Source: Crystallibacter sulfonylureivorans_A (GTDB lineage Bacteria; Actinomycetota; Actinomycetes; Actinomycetales; Micrococcaceae). From it: a DNA stretch of 64,000 bases. The stretch spans positions 1 to 64,000 of the forward strand of contig NZ_JBLKRT010000003.1 in the NCBI RefSeq assembly GCF_047607445.1. The letters run 5' to 3'. Positions 16,822 to 25,288 of this stretch are shown piece after piece. The notes under the pieces are model-generated. The model was not told the origin of the DNA and searched no databases. It saw only the letters and a list, made by a program, of their open reading frames with translations. Position 1 is the stretch's first letter; each line of letters begins with the position of its first letter. A program made the translations under genes and the position numbers.

Positions 16822-17625
16822 ATGAGCAGCAACGGCCGGCGTCCGGACGGCAAGGATCCCTGGGCAGTTGGAGAGCCGGTGAACGGGGAGCGTGTAAAGG
16901 GGGAGCCTGCAAACGGGGAACCTGCTACAAATCGGGGGGAAGCCCACGACGGCGCGGACTCCATCGGTGCCGGTGAGGACCTGCCGGGCGACCCGGCGGA
17001 GATGCTGGCGCTGATCCGGTCCCAGCAGGACACGGTGCGCAAGGGCACCGAGCCCAGCGGTCCGCTGCTCTTCGGCGCCTGGGGTGTGGCCTGGCTGGCG
17101 GGTTACCTGGTGCTCTACGTGAGCGGGACCCAAGAACGCGGCCTGCCGGCAGGTTGGGCGTTCGCCGTGTTCGGACTGCTGCTGGTCTCGGCGATGGTCT
17201 TCACCGGTGTCCACATCGGCCGCCGGGCAGTCGGCGTCCGCGGCGCTTCGGCGGCGGTCGGGGCGATGTACGGCTGGTCCTGGGCGGTTTGCTTCGCCGT
17301 CGTCTTCCTGATCCTGAGCGGCGTTGCGCGGGCAGGTGCCAGCCACGAAGTCATGCAGATCCTCTCCAATTCCCTGTCCTGTCTGGTGGTGGCCGCGCTT
17401 TATATGGCCGGCGGGGCGCTCTGGCGCGAGTGGCGAATGTTCGCCCTGGGCGTGTGGATCGCACTGGTGGCCGGAGGTGCAGCACTGTTAGGGCCGCCGT
17501 CGTCCTATCTGCTGATGGCCGTGGCTGGGGGCGGCGGCTTCCTGCTCGGCGCCGCCGCCGGCGTGGTCGTTGACCGACGGCGCTCGCAGGCCGCCGCGGA
17601 AACCGCCACGGTGGCCGCGCCGTGA
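16822..17625 (+). CDS. Membrane protein of the ABC exporter operon
   Basis: 267 residues. The first 85 residues are soluble and include a short repeat of GEP/NGE units. About six hydrophobic segments follow (from GPLLFGAWGVAWLAGYLVLY to LLMAVAGGGGFLLG). The ATG at 16822 has GGAGG about 8 bases upstream. It overlaps the downstream regulator by GTGA, so it opens a four-gene operon with the regulator, an ABC ATPase and an ABC-2 permease. No family is recognised with certainty; proteins in this place often accompany antimicrobial-peptide or drug efflux systems. Confidence 0.82.
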   Translation: MSSNGRRPDGKDPWAVGEPVNGERVKGEPANGEPATNRGEAHDGADSIGAGEDLPGDPAEMLALIRSQQDTVRKGTEPSGPLLFGAWGVAWLAGYLVLYVSGTQERGLPAGWAFAVFGLLLVSAMVFTGVHIGRRAVGVRGASAAVGAMYGWSWAVCFAVVFLILSGVARAGASHEVMQILSNSLSCLVVAALYMAGGALWREWRMFALGVWIALVAGGAALLGPPSSYLLMAVAGGGGFLLGAAAGVVVDRRRSQAAAETATVAAP

Positions 17626-17924
17626 GCGAGCCGGAACTGGACCCAGTGATCCACGCGCAGGCCCGGCTGAAGGTGGTGGCCACTCTGGCGTCGTTGAACA
17701 CCGGCGACCGGATCTCCTTCCCCAAATTGCAGAAACTGCTGGACATGACCGCAGGAAACCTCTCTACCCACCTGCGCAAGCTCGAAGAGGCCGAGTACGT
17801 GTCCGTGGAGAAGACCTTTGAGGGCCGCAGCCCGGCTACTTTTATCGCGTTGACGTCCCGCGGCCGCTACGCGTTCGAGAGCTATACCGCCGCGCTGAAA
17901 TCGCTCTTGAAAGGAGCACAGTAA
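17622..17924 (+). CDS. Winged-helix transcriptional regulator (MarR/ArsR-like)
   Basis: 100 residues that consist of a winged helix-turn-helix. Recognition region is ISFPKLQKLLDMTAGNLSTH and the wing is VSVEKTFEGRSPATFIALT, the single-domain 'transcriptional regulator' type found beside ABC exporters. The GTG at 17622 overlaps the stop of the membrane gene (GTGA). The ribosome site of the next gene (AAAGGAG) lies inside its last codons. It probably represses its own operon; the ligand is unknown. Confidence 0.9.
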   Translation: MSEPELDPVIHAQARLKVVATLASLNTGDRISFPKLQKLLDMTAGNLSTHLRKLEEAEYVSVEKTFEGRSPATFIALTSRGRYAFESYTAALKSLLKGAQ

Positions 17925-18974
17925 ATGGAGCCACTGATCAGTGTCCGCTCCGTGACCCGACGCTTCGGGGACGTGGTGGCGCTCGACGATGTGAGTCTGG
18001 AAGTGGGCGCGGGGGAGATGGTGGGCCTGCTCGGACCGAACGGGGCGGGCAAGACCACGCTGTTGTCCCTGGTGAACGGGCAGCGGAAACCGGATGCCGG
18101 CGTCGTCCGTCTCTTCGGTGCCGACCCGCGCAAGCCCGCTGCCCGCGCGATGCTGGGCACCACTCCGCAGGAAACGGGGCTGCCGCCGACGCTCAAGGTG
18201 GGCGAGGTGGTGGACTTCGTCGCCGGACACTATGTGGACCCGATGCCGCGAGGCGAACTGCTGGAGCGCTTCGAGCTGGCCGGGCTGGCGGGCCGGCAGA
18301 CCGGCGGCCTCTCCGGCGGGCAAAGGCGCCGGCTGGCGGTGGCGCTGTCCCTGGTGGGCCGGCCGCGGCTGGTGTTGCTGGATGAGCCGACCACCGGTCT
18401 GGATGTGGAGGGCCGCCGTGCCCTGTGGCAGGCGCTGCGCGATTACCACGCCGACGGCGCCACGATCGTGCTGACCAGCCACTACCTGGAGGAAGTGGAG
18501 GCGCTGGCCCAGCGGGTAGTGGTGGTCGGCGGCGGCCGGGTGCTGGCCGACGATGCGCTGCCCGCCGTGCTGGACCGGGTCAGCGTGCGCCGCGTGGCGC
18601 TGACGGCGCAGGTGCCGGCGTCGGAACTGCTCCGGCTGCCCGGCGTAGTTGATGTTGGCGACGGTCCGGCAGACACAAGCCGTGATGAGGTGACTGGTGG
18701 TGCCGGCGCCGTTGCCGACGCCATTGTCGATACCGTTGGCGGCGCCGTGCCGGCGGGGAGCCGGTATAGCCTGCTGGTTTCGGACTCGGACGCCTTCGTC
18801 CGCGCTCTGGTGGCGTCCGGCATTCCGTTCTCTGGATTGGAGGTCCGGGGCGCCTCGCTGGAGGAAGCCTTCCTGACCCTGACACACCACCACACGACGG
18901 ACCGCGACGCCGCCCCTGAACCGGCGTTCGCCGCATCGGCCGGGGACTCCGAATCCCACCGAGAGGGGAAATAA
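17925..18974 (+). CDS. ABC transporter ATP-binding protein (ABC-2 exporter)
   Basis: 349 residues. It powers export through the permease encoded next. Walker A is GPNGAGKTT, the signature is LSGGQRRRLAVALSL, and Walker B is LVLLDEPTTGLD, followed by the H-loop LTSHYLEEVEAL. The C-terminal part (after about residue 215) is the variable region of DrrA/NatA-type ATPases and ends in an acidic tail. It starts at an ATG 0 bases after the regulator stop and ends 2 bases before the permease GTG, so the genes are tightly coupled. Confidence 0.93.
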   Translation: MEPLISVRSVTRRFGDVVALDDVSLEVGAGEMVGLLGPNGAGKTTLLSLVNGQRKPDAGVVRLFGADPRKPAARAMLGTTPQETGLPPTLKVGEVVDFVAGHYVDPMPRGELLERFELAGLAGRQTGGLSGGQRRRLAVALSLVGRPRLVLLDEPTTGLDVEGRRALWQALRDYHADGATIVLTSHYLEEVEALAQRVVVVGGGRVLADDALPAVLDRVSVRRVALTAQVPASELLRLPGVVDVGDGPADTSRDEVTGGAGAVADAIVDTVGGAVPAGSRYSLLVSDSDAFVRALVASGIPFSGLEVRGASLEEAFLTLTHHHTTDRDAAPEPAFAASAGDSESHREGK

Positions 18975-18976
18975 CC

Positions 18977-19777
18977 GTGAGCACAACAACGACGGCGGGG
19001 CCAGCCTCCGCTGCGCAGGCCGCGGCGGGCACGGCACGGCTGGTGCTGCTGCACACCAAGTTCCAATTTCTGGAGACGGTCCGGATCCCGATTGCCGTGA
19101 TTGGCAATCTGCTCTTCCCCACGCTGGCCGTGTTCTTCTTCGTGGTGCCGCAGCCGGCAGCCCAGGAGATCCCGGCCGTTGCCACGGCGATGATCGGTCA
19201 GTTGGCCATGTTCGCGGTGATGTCCACGTTCCTGTTCAGCTTCGGCACCGGCGTGGCGGAGGACCGGGCGCAGCCGTTCGAACCCTACGTCCGGACGCTG
19301 CCCGCGGGGGCCGGGCCGCGGATGGCCGGTCGGCTGATCAACGGCTGCATCTTCGCGCTGATGGCCCTGGTGCCGCTGGTGCTAGTCGGCTGGTTCCTGA
19401 CCGCGGCCGAGGTTACCGTGCCGGTGCTGTTGCTGGCCGCGGCGCTGATCCTGGTGATCGGCACTCCGTTCCTGATGCTGGGCCTGGCAATCGGCTACTC
19501 GCTCTCGGCCAAGGCCGCGCTGGCCGTGGTTCAGGTGGTCCTGTTCCCGCTGGCCTTCGCCGGCGGACTGTTCATGCCGGCGGAGCTGTTTCCGGAATGG
19601 CTGGACAAGTTCAGCCAGTTCCTGCCCAGCCGCGCCGGCCGCGAGCTGTTGATCCAGGTACTCACCGGATCGGAGGCCTACCCGCTGGCGCTGCCCGTGC
19701 TGCTGGCCTGGGGCGCACTGTTCACCGCGCTGGCGGTGATGGCCTACCGGAAGGACCAAGGCCGCCGATTCCACTAG
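18977..19777 (+). CDS. ABC-2 type permease
   Basis: 266 residues with six hydrophobic segments, as in the ABC-2 family. FGTGVAEDRAQPFEPYVRTLPAG is the typical cytoplasmic loop region and GGLFMPAELFPEWLDKFSQFLP precedes the last helix. GTG at 18977 follows a GAGAGGGG ribosome site. With the preceding ATPase it forms an exporter whose substrate is not evident. Confidence 0.92.
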   Translation: MSTTTTAGPASAAQAAAGTARLVLLHTKFQFLETVRIPIAVIGNLLFPTLAVFFFVVPQPAAQEIPAVATAMIGQLAMFAVMSTFLFSFGTGVAEDRAQPFEPYVRTLPAGAGPRMAGRLINGCIFALMALVPLVLVGWFLTAAEVTVPVLLLAAALILVIGTPFLMLGLAIGYSLSAKAALAVVQVVLFPLAFAGGLFMPAELFPEWLDKFSQFLPSRAGRELLIQVLTGSEAYPLALPVLLAWGALFTALAVMAYRKDQGRRFH

Positions 19778-19889
19778 GTGGTGGTCCTTGGTGGCCCGTC
19801 GCGAGTCGAGGGCCCCGCGCACGGGCGGTGCGCCAGTTCGTGGAGGCATGCAGTTACAGTCCAGTGAGTATGCACAAGGACGGGGAGCG

Positions 19890-20522
19890 ATGAACCGGGG
19901 CGACCAGAAGCTGGGACTGTGGCTAGGCCTGGGCACGGCCGTTTTCTACGCCGCTGCCAACATCGCCGGGGCACTGCTGCTCCGAGACAGGCTTCCGGAT
20001 CCGCTTGGCATTCACTGGGGACCCGCCGGCGTCGTGGACGGCACTGGAAGCTTTTGGCTGCATGTGCTCCCCGGGTCGCTCGCCCTCCTCCTGGTAACTG
20101 GCCTGTTGGCAGGCATAGCGGTGGCGAGCGGGATGCAGGCACCTGGAAGCCGCTGGATGTTGGCCGGCGGCATCGGACTGGGCGGATTGCTGACCTCGAT
20201 GCTGCTCGCTGGCCTGGTAGGCCAGACGGACCGTGCCCACGCCATGGGTGCCCCGATGCATCTGCCGACCTTGGCCATAGGTGCGGTGGCAGGGGTTCTG
20301 TGGGCCTGGGCTTGCGGTTGGCTCTACCGGCCGCCGGGCCAACCGGACGCTGCTGCGGATGGTGACCCGCGGTTGGCGACCGATGCCAATGCTGATGCCG
20401 CCGCCTCCGGCCTCACGATGACGGTGACGATCAGGGCCGGCCGGGCCTTCAACCTGCTGCTGTTGGTCCCATTGGCGTTGCTGGCTGTGGTTGCTGTAGC
20501 GGCGCCCCTCACGTGCTACTGA
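19890..20522 (+). CDS. DUF1648-type membrane protein, N-terminal part
   Basis: 210 residues: a first membrane segment (LWLGLGTAVFYAAANIAG), then LPDPLGIHWGPAGVVDG, the loop that defines DUF1648, then further segments, ending at LLLLVPLALLAVVAVAAPLT. ATG 19890 has GGGGAG in front. In related actinobacterial proteins a C-terminal soluble domain with an EFGGWGYR-like motif continues in the same chain; here that domain lies in another frame (next entry) with a 10-base overlap. Either a split, translationally coupled pair or a frameshifted single gene. Confidence 0.75.
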   Translation: MNRGDQKLGLWLGLGTAVFYAAANIAGALLLRDRLPDPLGIHWGPAGVVDGTGSFWLHVLPGSLALLLVTGLLAGIAVASGMQAPGSRWMLAGGIGLGGLLTSMLLAGLVGQTDRAHAMGAPMHLPTLAIGAVAGVLWAWACGWLYRPPGQPDAAADGDPRLATDANADAAASGLTMTVTIRAGRAFNLLLLVPLALLAVVAVAAPLTCY

Positions 20523-20896
20523 TCCTGATCCCGGCAGCTACGCTTATTTTCGGAGCATTCGTCGTCTGCCTACGGGGCCGTGTAGTGGTGGACCCGAGCG
20601 GCATTCGGGTTTACGGTGGCGGTTTCTGGCGGATGCTGGCCACGCGTCCCGCCGAGGTGCGTTCGGTGGAGGTCCGCGAAATCAATGCGATGGAGTACGG
20701 CGGCTGGGGCTACCGGCTCAGCGGCCATGGCGTCGGCTTCATCACCGGCAGCGGCCCGGCGCTGATAGTCCGGCGCAAGCTAGGCATGGACATCGTTTAC
20801 AGCATCGACACTCTGGAGCACGCAGAGCAGCTCGCCGGGCTGCTGGGTGGCTACGCCAGACTGGAAGCCTCCGGGAGGACAGACCCGCGACGGTGA
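20513..20896 (+). CDS. DUF1648-associated C-terminal domain in a shifted frame
   Basis: 127 residues. It begins with a membrane segment (LLILIPAATLIFGAFVVCL) and continues with the soluble domain RVVVDPSGIRVYGGGF ... EINAMEYGGWGYRLSGHG ... LIVRRKLGMDIVYSID, which in relatives is the C-terminus of the DUF1648 membrane protein. It starts at a GTG that overlaps the previous stop by 10 bases and has no clear ribosome site. The reading frame is -1 relative to the upstream gene. Confidence 0.65.
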   Translation: MLLILIPAATLIFGAFVVCLRGRVVVDPSGIRVYGGGFWRMLATRPAEVRSVEVREINAMEYGGWGYRLSGHGVGFITGSGPALIVRRKLGMDIVYSIDTLEHAEQLAGLLGGYARLEASGRTDPRR

Positions 20897-21164
20897 ACGC
20901 CGGATCCTGGCGCTGACGTTGCCGCACGGGCCGGTGCGCGCCGTGAGCAGCCGTTGCGAGCGGCAACACGGCCCGGCCACGAAGGGTTTGGGAGACCGGG
21001 GCAAATGCAGGCGGTTGCAGGGTCGATGTTCTCAGCCAGGGGAGGAAACCCCGCCAAGGCGGGCACCGGCGTCGTAAATCCGCCGCAAATCAGGATCGGT
21101 GCGCCCCCTCCAGTAGGCTGGAAGCCGCTAATCTCCCTCCCCGCACGCCACAGAAGGACCGTAC
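20897..21164. other. Leader region upstream of rpiB
   Basis: 268 bases without a credible gene. It contains GC hairpins, such as GGGGAGGAAACCCC near 21040 overlapping CCCGCCAAGGCGGG near 21050, and a possible -10 (TAGGCT) near 21114 for rpiB. I considered a structured regulatory RNA but cannot assign a class. Confidence 0.4.
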
Positions 21165-21638
21165 ATGCGCGTTCACATTGCCACCGACCACGCCGGCCTG
21201 GACCTCAGCCACCACCTGATCGAGCACCTGACCGGCCAGGGCCACGAGGTTATCGACCACGGGCCCACCGCGTACGACGCCGAAGACGACTACCCCTCGT
21301 TCTGCATCAACGCCGCCCTCGCCGTGGTGGCGGACCAGTCCGCGGGCGTAGAAGCGCTGGGCATCGTGCTGGGCGGTTCCGGCAACGGTGAGCAGATCGC
21401 GGCGAACAAGGTCAAGGGCATCCGCGCTGCGCTGGCCTGGAACCTGGACACCGCCAAGTTGGCCCGCGAGCACAACGACGCCAACGTTGTGGCCGTCGGC
21501 GGCCGCATGCACAACGTGGAGGAAGCCACCGCCATCATCGAGGCGTTCCTGGCCGAGCCGTTCTCCAACGCCGAACGCCATGCCCGCCGAATCGGCAAGA
21601 TCGCCTCCTACGAGACCACCGGCGAGGTCCCGGCCTAA
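21165..21638 (+). CDS. rpiB: Ribose-5-phosphate isomerase B
   Basis: 157 residues. Interconverts ribose 5-phosphate and ribulose 5-phosphate in the pentose phosphate pathway. The LacA/RpiB fold shows MRVHIATDHAG at the start and LGIVLGGSGNGEQIAANKVKG in the active site. Glu76 replaces the Cys of the E. coli enzyme, as known for mycobacterial RpiB. GAAGGA lies upstream of the ATG. The nei gene follows 2 bases after the stop, the same pair as Rv2465c-Rv2464c. Confidence 0.96.
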   Translation: MRVHIATDHAGLDLSHHLIEHLTGQGHEVIDHGPTAYDAEDDYPSFCINAALAVVADQSAGVEALGIVLGGSGNGEQIAANKVKGIRAALAWNLDTAKLAREHNDANVVAVGGRMHNVEEATAIIEAFLAEPFSNAERHARRIGKIASYETTGEVPA

Positions 21639-21640
21639 CC

Positions 21641-22585
21641 ATGCCCGAAGGCCATTCGGTCCACCGCCTGGCCCGCCAGTTCCAGGATGTTTTCGCCGGG
21701 CAGCGGCTTGCCGTCTCCAGCCCGCAGGGCCGCTTCGCCGCCGGCGCCGCCCGGCTCGACGGGGCCACGCTGCTGGCCGCCCGGGCACACGGCAAGCAGT
21801 TGTTCCTGGACTTCGACAACGGACTGGTCCTCCGGGTCCACCTGGGCCTGTACGGTGCGTGGAGCTTCGGCGGGGATGAGACGTTCCGCGGGGCCTCCAG
21901 CATCGGCGCGCCACGCCGGGTGGGGGAGCGGGAAATGTACGACGACGGTGATGCCGTTGCGTACGACGGGCCGCCGGAACCGGTGGGCCAGGTGCGCGTC
22001 CGGCTGGTGTCCGACCACGGCTGGGCGGACCTCCGCGGCCCCACCGCCTGCGAGGTACTCACGCCCGAGGAAGCGTCCGCCATCGCCGGCAAATTGGGAC
22101 CGGACCCGCTGCAGGTTGAAGCAAGCCCGCTTCGAAAGGCTGCTGGTCCGGTGCAGGAGGTGGATAGCCGGGCCGACGAGTTTGTTCGCCGGGTGACCGC
22201 CAAGCGCACCGCCGTGGGGCAACTGCTGATGGACCAGAACGTGGTGGCCGGCGTGGGCAACATCTACCGGGCCGAGACACTGTTCCGCCGTGGCCTCAGT
22301 CCGTGGCTGCCCGGCAAGCAGGTCTCCCCGGAGGATGCCGGGCTGCTGTGGGAGGACATCGTGGACGTGATGGGCGACGGCGTCCGCGACGGCAAGATCA
22401 TCACCACCCGGCCCGAACACCGGGACACCGACCCGGCCGGACGCGTGCTGCCGGTCTGGCCGGACAACGCCTACTACGTGTACCAGCGGCAAGGCATGGC
22501 GTGCCGGGTCTGCGGCAACCCCGTGGCCCTGACGGACATGGCCGCCCGCAAGCTCTACTGGTGCCCCACCTGCCAGCCGGCCTGA
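21641..22585 (+). CDS. nei: Fpg/Nei-family DNA glycosylase (endonuclease VIII-like)
   Basis: 314 residues. Excises oxidised bases and cuts the abasic site. The N-terminus MPEGHSVHRLARQF gives the catalytic Pro/Glu pair of the Nei branch (PEGH rather than Fpg PELP). The H2TH region is LLMDQNVVAGVGNIYRAETL, and the C-terminal zinc finger has CRVC and CPTC with 16 residues between the pairs. It is coupled to rpiB with a 2-base gap, as in other actinobacteria. Confidence 0.94.
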   Translation: MPEGHSVHRLARQFQDVFAGQRLAVSSPQGRFAAGAARLDGATLLAARAHGKQLFLDFDNGLVLRVHLGLYGAWSFGGDETFRGASSIGAPRRVGEREMYDDGDAVAYDGPPEPVGQVRVRLVSDHGWADLRGPTACEVLTPEEASAIAGKLGPDPLQVEASPLRKAAGPVQEVDSRADEFVRRVTAKRTAVGQLLMDQNVVAGVGNIYRAETLFRRGLSPWLPGKQVSPEDAGLLWEDIVDVMGDGVRDGKIITTRPEHRDTDPAGRVLPVWPDNAYYVYQRQGMACRVCGNPVALTDMAARKLYWCPTCQPA

Positions 22586-22659
22586 CCGGATCGCGCGGGC
22601 AGTAGCGGCCGGCCGGGCTAACCGGCGGGTCGCAGGGCCGCTACTGGACTGCTCACTCC

Positions 22660-22866
22660 GCCGGTGCACCCGCGTTGCCCACCCAGCCGGTGTACCCGCG
22701 CTGCCCATCCCGCCGGTGCACCCGCGCCGCCCACTTCGCCGGTGCACCCGCGCCGCCCACTTCGCCGGTGCACCCGCGCCGCCCACTTCGCCGGTGCACC
22801 CGCCTGCCCACTCCGCCGGCTTACTCGCGTTGCCCACCCGGCCGGTGCTCCCACGTTGCCCACTCC
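22660..22866. repeat. 26-bp minisatellite, eight copies
   Basis: Eight head-to-tail copies of a 26-bp unit beginning GCCGGTGCACCCGCG. Copies 3-5 (22712-22789) are identical, copy 6 is 25 bp, and the outer ones carry a few changes. The unit length is not a multiple of 3, and no frame across it looks like a protein. It lies between nei and tRNA-Gly and is a candidate variable-number repeat. Confidence 0.9.
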
Positions 22867-22876
22867 AAATTTCCGC

Positions 22877-22942
22877 GAGGGCAGGGTTTGTCTTCGAGGA
22901 CAGGGGATATAGGCCCTGCCCTCGACGCTAGACCCTGCCCTC
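22877..22942. repeat. Inverted GAGGGCAGGG motifs
   Basis: GAGGGCAGGG at 22877-22886 is mirrored by CCCTGCCCTC at 22914-22923 and again at 22933-22942. It can form two mutually exclusive hairpins just right of the minisatellite. It may be the terminator of rpiB-nei or part of a repeat element. Confidence 0.5.
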
Positions 22943-23134
22943 GGCGATTATTACCCCCGCGCGTGGCGGCTAACCCTGACCTCAAGCATTTTCTCTGCAT
23001 GCGAAGTTGGGCCGGGACGGGGCTAGATTGATTAAGCAACGAAGCTCAGGAAGATCACCGCGGCGGGGTCTGCGTGCAGCCTAAAGGAAGAACCGGCTGG
23101 GGCAGAGGCCAGCATCGCCTGCCGGGCCGATTTG

Positions 23135-23162
23135 TTGAACGGGGCCGCCGTCGTGCTAAAGT
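23135..23162 (+). promoter_or_regulatory. Promoter of tRNA-Gly
   Basis: TTGAAC (23135-23140) and TAAAGT (23157-23162) with a 16-base spacer, ending 12 bases before the mature tRNA start. Confidence 0.55.
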
Positions 23163-23174
23163 TTCAACGTCCTC

Positions 23175-23245
23175 GGGGATGTAGCTCAATGGTAGAGCCT
23201 CAGTCTTCCAAACTGATTACGCGGGTTCGATTCCCGTCATCCCCT
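23175..23245 (+). tRNA. tRNA-Gly (anticodon TCC)
   Basis: Full cloverleaf of 71 bases. Acceptor GGGGATG pairs with CATCCCC; the anticodon stem TCAGT/ACTGA encloses CTTCCAA with anticodon TCC; the T-arm is GCGGGTTCGATTCCCGT. CCA is not encoded. Confidence 0.97.
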
Positions 23246-23253
23246 CGCAGTGA

Positions 23254-23279
23254 GAGGCGGTCCAGTAGGGCCGCCTTTT
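23254..23279 (+). terminator. Terminator after tRNA-Gly
   Basis: Stem AGGCGG/CCGCCT (23255-23260 with 23271-23276), followed by TTTT. Confidence 0.6.
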
Positions 23280-23379
23280 CTGTTAGCGGCAGCGGTGCCA
23301 GGGTTTTATCGGCGCAGCTGCTCCGCGGAACGTAATTGTGCAGCAGGCCGGGATAGCCCGTAGACTTGCGTGTGCACTA

Positions 23380-23452
23380 CGGGGCGTAGCGTAGTGGCTA
23401 GCGCGCCTGCTTTGGGAGCAGGAGATCGCAGGTTCGAGTCCTGTCGCCCCGA
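23380..23452 (+). tRNA. tRNA-Pro (anticodon TGG)
   Basis: 73-base cloverleaf. Acceptor CGGGGCG/CGCCCCG; anticodon stem CCTGC/GCAGG around TTTGGGA gives anticodon TGG; T-arm has GGTTCGAGTCC. CCA is not encoded. A plausible -10 (TAGACT, 23361-23366) lies just upstream. Confidence 0.97.
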
Positions 23453-23506
23453 CTCTGTATTCTTGGTGCAGATTTAACCCCTATAGCTATCAGGAGTCCT
23501 AACGCT

Positions 23507-24949
23507 GTGAAGAGCGCTGTCGAAACCCTCACCCCCACCCGGGTCAAGCTCAACGTTGAGGTCCCCTTTGAGGAACTCAAGCCCAGCATCGACGCGGCGT
23601 ACAAGACCATCGCGGGTCAGATCCAGGTTCCCGGCTTTCGCAAGGGCAAGGTTCCGGCCAAGCTGATCGACCAGCGCGTCGGCCGCGGCTACGTGATCGA
23701 GACCGCTATCAACGAGGGCCTGAACGGTTTCTACCAGGGCGCCATCGAAGAGACCGGCATTCGCCCGCTGAGCCGCCCCGAGGTGGAAATCACCGAGGTT
23801 CCGGACCCGTCCGCCACCGAAGGCCAGCTCGCCTTCCACGTTGAGGTCGACATCCGCCCCGAGATCGAGCTGCCCGAGTACGCCGGCCTCGAGGTCACCG
23901 TGGAAGCCACCGAGGCCTCCGAGGAAGACGTGCAGAAGGCACTGGACGACCTGCGCGGCCGCTTCGGCACGCTGAAGACCGTTGACCGTCCGGCCGCTGC
24001 CGACGACTTCATCACCATGGACCTGTCCGCCAAGGTGGACGGCGAAGAGGTTGATTCCGCCGCTGACCTGTCCTACCAGGTAGGCGCCGGCACCATGCTC
24101 GAAGGCCTGGACGAAGCCGTCACCGCCCTGAGCGCCGGCGAAGACGCCACCTTCGAGACCAAGCTGGCCGGCGGCGAGCACGCCGGTCAGGACGCCACCG
24201 TCACGGTGAAGTTGAAGGCCGTCAAGGAGCGCGAGCTGCCCGAGGCCGACGACGACTTCGCCCAGCTGGCAAGCGAGTTCGACACCATCGCCGAGCTGAA
24301 GGAAGACCTGGCCAAGCAGGCTGCCGACGCCAAGGTTGTGGAGCAGGGCATCGAGGCCCGCGACAAGGTGCTGGACAAGCTCATGGAGCTGGTTGAGGTT
24401 CCGGTGCCGGAATCCGTCGTCGAGGAGCAGCTGGAGCAGCACTTCCGCCCGGAGAACAGCCACGGTGAAGACCACGACACCGAGGAGCACCGCGCCGAGG
24501 TCCGCGAGAACACCGAGAAGGCCTTCCAGAACGAAATCGTGCTGGATGCCGTGGCCGACAAGGAAGAGCTGGGCGTCAGCCAGGCCGAACTGATCGACTA
24601 CATCGTTTCCTCCGCAGGCCAGTACGGCATGGACCCGAACCAGTTCGCGCAGCTGCTGGACCAGTCCGGCCAGGTCGGCATGATGGTGGGCGAGGTCCGC
24701 CGCCGCAAGGCCCTGGCCAAGGTCCTCGAGCTGGCCAAGGTCACCGACTCCAACGGCAACGAGGTCGACCTGAGCGACTTTGTCCGCCCGGCCGGCGAAG
24801 AAGAGCCGAACGTCGAGGACCTGATTCAGGCTGCCGAAGCCGAAGCTGCCAACGCCGAGGCCGGCGAAGCTGAAGCAGACGCCGCCGACACCGAGTCGAT
24901 CGAGGACACCGACGCAGCCGAAGAGGCCGCCGAGGCAGAGAAGAAGTAG
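23507..24949 (+). CDS. tig: Trigger factor
   Basis: 480 residues. Ribosome-bound chaperone with prolyl isomerase activity. The N-terminal ribosome-binding domain contains VPGFRKGKVPAKLIDQ (the GFRxGKxP signature, near residue 43). The FKBP-like domain follows at about 150-250, and the helical C-terminal domain ends in a long acidic Ala/Glu tail from about 440, as in other actinobacteria. GTG start at 23507, with GGAG about 13 bases upstream. It sits upstream of clpP1P2-clpX in the same order as in E. coli and Mycobacterium. A large hairpin follows the stop, so it is probably transcribed alone. Confidence 0.96.
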   Translation: MKSAVETLTPTRVKLNVEVPFEELKPSIDAAYKTIAGQIQVPGFRKGKVPAKLIDQRVGRGYVIETAINEGLNGFYQGAIEETGIRPLSRPEVEITEVPDPSATEGQLAFHVEVDIRPEIELPEYAGLEVTVEATEASEEDVQKALDDLRGRFGTLKTVDRPAAADDFITMDLSAKVDGEEVDSAADLSYQVGAGTMLEGLDEAVTALSAGEDATFETKLAGGEHAGQDATVTVKLKAVKERELPEADDDFAQLASEFDTIAELKEDLAKQAADAKVVEQGIEARDKVLDKLMELVEVPVPESVVEEQLEQHFRPENSHGEDHDTEEHRAEVRENTEKAFQNEIVLDAVADKEELGVSQAELIDYIVSSAGQYGMDPNQFAQLLDQSGQVGMMVGEVRRRKALAKVLELAKVTDSNGNEVDLSDFVRPAGEEEPNVEDLIQAAEAEAANAEAGEAEADAADTESIEDTDAAEEAAEAEKK

Positions 24950-24966
24950 GCAGCACACTGCCCCAC

Positions 24967-25000
24967 GGACCGCCGGAATCCCGCAAGGGACCGGCGGTCC
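24967..25000 (+). terminator. Terminator of tig
   Basis: 10-bp perfect stem (24967-24976 with 24991-25000) enclosing an inner TCCC-GCAA-GGGA hairpin, 17 bases after the tig stop. The right arm is also the start of the 32-bp repeat. Confidence 0.75.
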
Positions 25001-25115
25001 GCCGCTTTAACCCCTGCGCTCGACGGCGGTCCGCCGCTTTAACCCCTGCGCTCGACGGCGGTGCGCGGCTTCGGCGGGGGTGCACGACGGCGGTGCGCGG
25101 CTTCGGCGGGCGGTG
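24992..25115. repeat. 32-bp tandem repeats between tig and clpP1
   Basis: A 32-bp unit beginning CGGCGGTCCGCCGC is present twice exactly (24992-25023 and 25024-25055). It is followed by a degenerate pair with the same 32-base period, CGACGGCGGTGCGCGGC at 25053 and 25085. The terminator arm of tig appears to have been amplified. No coding frame is likely. Confidence 0.85.
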
Positions 25116-25288
25116 CTCGACGGCGGTGCCGGGCCTGGTAAGGGAGGGGCTCACGTCGGCGGTGCCGGCTTGATTCAGGCCGTTGGAAAAGGTGAGTCGA
25201 GCGCACGGTGAACGGCGCTGCGGAAGGCAAGCTCCGGCGTCGTAATTCTGCTGCAGGCAGAGCTTTTCCCGCGAGAACACGGGCCTGA

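Noticed and set aside
20900..21130. Structured riboswitch upstream of rpiB
   Set aside because: Hairpins are present, but no known riboswitch signature can be matched.
22660..22866. CRISPR array
   Set aside because: Copies are head to tail with no spacers, and there are no cas genes; it is a minisatellite.
24741..25280. 179-residue minus-strand frame over the repeats downstream of tig
   Set aside because: It translates the 32-bp repeats and has repeat-derived composition only.
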